DNA from: Pseudomonadota bacterium | GTDB lineage: Bacteria > BMS3Abin14 | Length of the DNA stretch: 6,751 nucleotides | NCBI GenBank assembly: GCA_016937135.1 | Contig: JAFGWO010000105.1 | Location: 1 to 6,751 of the forward strand | Direction: 5' to 3' | Shown here: one piece after another, positions 6,108 through 6,751 of the stretch | How the letters are laid out: the number at the start of each line of letters is the position of its first letter | How positions within the stretch are numbered: position 1 is the stretch's first letter | Translations under genes and position numbers: made by a program | The notes under the pieces: generated by a model | Seen by the model: the letters and a program-made list of their open reading frames with translations, nothing else | Told to the model about the DNA's origin: nothing | Database searches by the model: none

Positions 6108-6751
6108 TTACCGGGAGTCGGCGATCTCTTCCCATATCTCCCGAACCGCCTGGGCTGCCGGGCCGTCCCCCTGCTCCAGGAGGGTTTGTCTCCGGATCTG
6201 GGCCCTCGTGAAAGCGGCGTCGTAGGGCACGGTCCCGAGGAATCTGGCGCCGGCCTCGAGGGTGGCGGTTCTGATCCTTTCCGTCATCTCCTCGTTCAGA
6301 TCGGCCTTGTTGACGATGACGCCCGTCGCCACCCTGAAATGTCTGGTGAGGTCGAAGACCCGGACCAGGTCGTGGAGGCCGGAAACGGTGGGTTCCGTAA
6401 CCACGACAGCGAAATTGGCGCCGCTTACCGAGGCGATCACCGGGCATCCGGTCCCGGGGGAGCCGTCGATGATGATCCTGCCGGAAAGGCTGTCCGGGGT
6501 TTCCGGATTCCCGGCCTGTCCGGAGGCAAGGTCTGTGGCGAGGTTACGGACAAGGGTCACCAGGCGGCCGGAATTTTCCTCCGCGTATCCGAGGATGGCA
6601 TGGGCCATCGGGCCGAAGCGGGTGCCCGAAACGAACCATTTGCCGTTGACCGAATCCCTTGAGGAGACCGCGTCCGCCGGGCAGACAACCTGGCAGGCGC
6701 CGCACCCCTCGCAGGCGGCGTGATCGAGCAGGTATTCGCCGGCCGGGGTTG
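6108..6751 (-). CDS. MinD/NifH-superfamily P-loop ATPase with ferredoxin domain (5' end outside window)
   Basis: The C-terminal 213 residues are visible; the frame is open to the right edge, so the N-terminus and the Walker A loop are missing. The visible part opens with a 4Fe-4S motif, C13-x2-C16-x2-C19-x3-C23-P (nt ~6679-6713), and continues with DSVNGKWFVSGTRFGPMAHA. The MinD-type segment IIIDGSPGTGCPVIAS follows, then FAVVVTEPTVSGLHDL, the base-recognition-like VIVNKADLN and FLGTVPYDAAF. This order matches the ATPases of the MinD superfamily with an inserted ferredoxin domain (COG1149 type), which usually carry two such clusters; the other would lie outside. Such proteins are often encoded in adjacent pairs and are thought to act in iron-sulfur or metallocofactor handling; the exact role is unsettled. 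The only long start inside the window (ATG at 6608) would omit the cluster and is rejected. A DUF169 gene follows in the probable operon. Confidence 0.92.
   Translation of the reverse strand, partial: TPAGEYLLDHAACEGCGACQVVCPADAVSSRDSVNGKWFVSGTRFGPMAHAILGYAEENSGRLVTLVRNLATDLASGQAGNPETPDSLSGRIIIDGSPGTGCPVIASVSGANFAVVVTEPTVSGLHDLVRVFDLTRHFRVATGVIVNKADLNEEMTERIRTATLEAGARFLGTVPYDAAFTRAQIRRQTLLEQGDGPAAQAVREIWEEIADSR

Noticed and set aside
6066..6662. 198- and 153-codon + strand ORFs opposite the MinD-type ATPase gene
   Set aside because: The minus strand encodes an intact ATPase with ferredoxin motif; the + strand products have no family features.

Overview
The window looks like chromosomal DNA from an anaerobic or facultative bacterium of moderately high GC, most plausibly a Desulfobacterota (deltaproteobacterial) or related lineage. 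This rests on the gene types (GlcD/GlcF-type oxidoreductase pair, MASE3 histidine kinase, DUF169 protein beside a MinD-type ATPase carrying a ferredoxin domain) and on short heptanucleotide arrays between genes. It is an inference; no rRNA or other strong taxonomic marker is present.

Layout. (1) Positions 3-2247, + strand: the C-terminal part of a GlcD-like FAD oxidase, cut by the left edge, overlaps by 8 bases a GlcF-like iron-sulfur protein with two 4Fe-4S clusters and two CCG domains. Together they should form a membrane-associated 2-hydroxyacid (glycolate or D-lactate type) dehydrogenase. The last ~56 codons of glcF look like non-coding DNA that has become translated. They run through a heptamer array and into a promoter. 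(2) 2218-2378, +: promoter, initiator tRNA-fMet(CAT) and a GNRA-loop terminator that should work in both directions. (3) 2379-2623: spacer with a second heptamer array, a second + strand terminator-like hairpin with no obvious gene in front of it, and a doubtful 69-codon minus-strand ORF. (4) 2624-4171, minus: an orphan MASE3 sensor histidine kinase, with a good sigma70-type promoter whose spacer holds a perfect 6+6 inverted repeat. (5) 4427-5131, +: a DUF4386 integral membrane protein. (6) 5132-5445: non-coding, with a ~165-bp element bounded by 21-bp inverted repeats (MITE-like), a third heptamer array and a small hairpin. (7) 5446-6751, minus: a probable operon of a MinD/NifH-superfamily ATPase with a ferredoxin cluster (N-terminus beyond the right edge) and a downstream cysteine-rich DUF169 protein.

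How it fits together. The left operon is lactate/glycolate-type energy metabolism and the right one is an iron-sulfur/P-loop ATPase module. The kinase and the DUF4386 gene are divergently transcribed from a shared spacer. The most unusual content lies between genes: three heptamer arrays of different sequence that share a common degenerate pattern, a small inverted-repeat element, and a protein end that appears to have been extended by one of these arrays. I see no clear undescribed defence system, CRISPR array or complete transposon.
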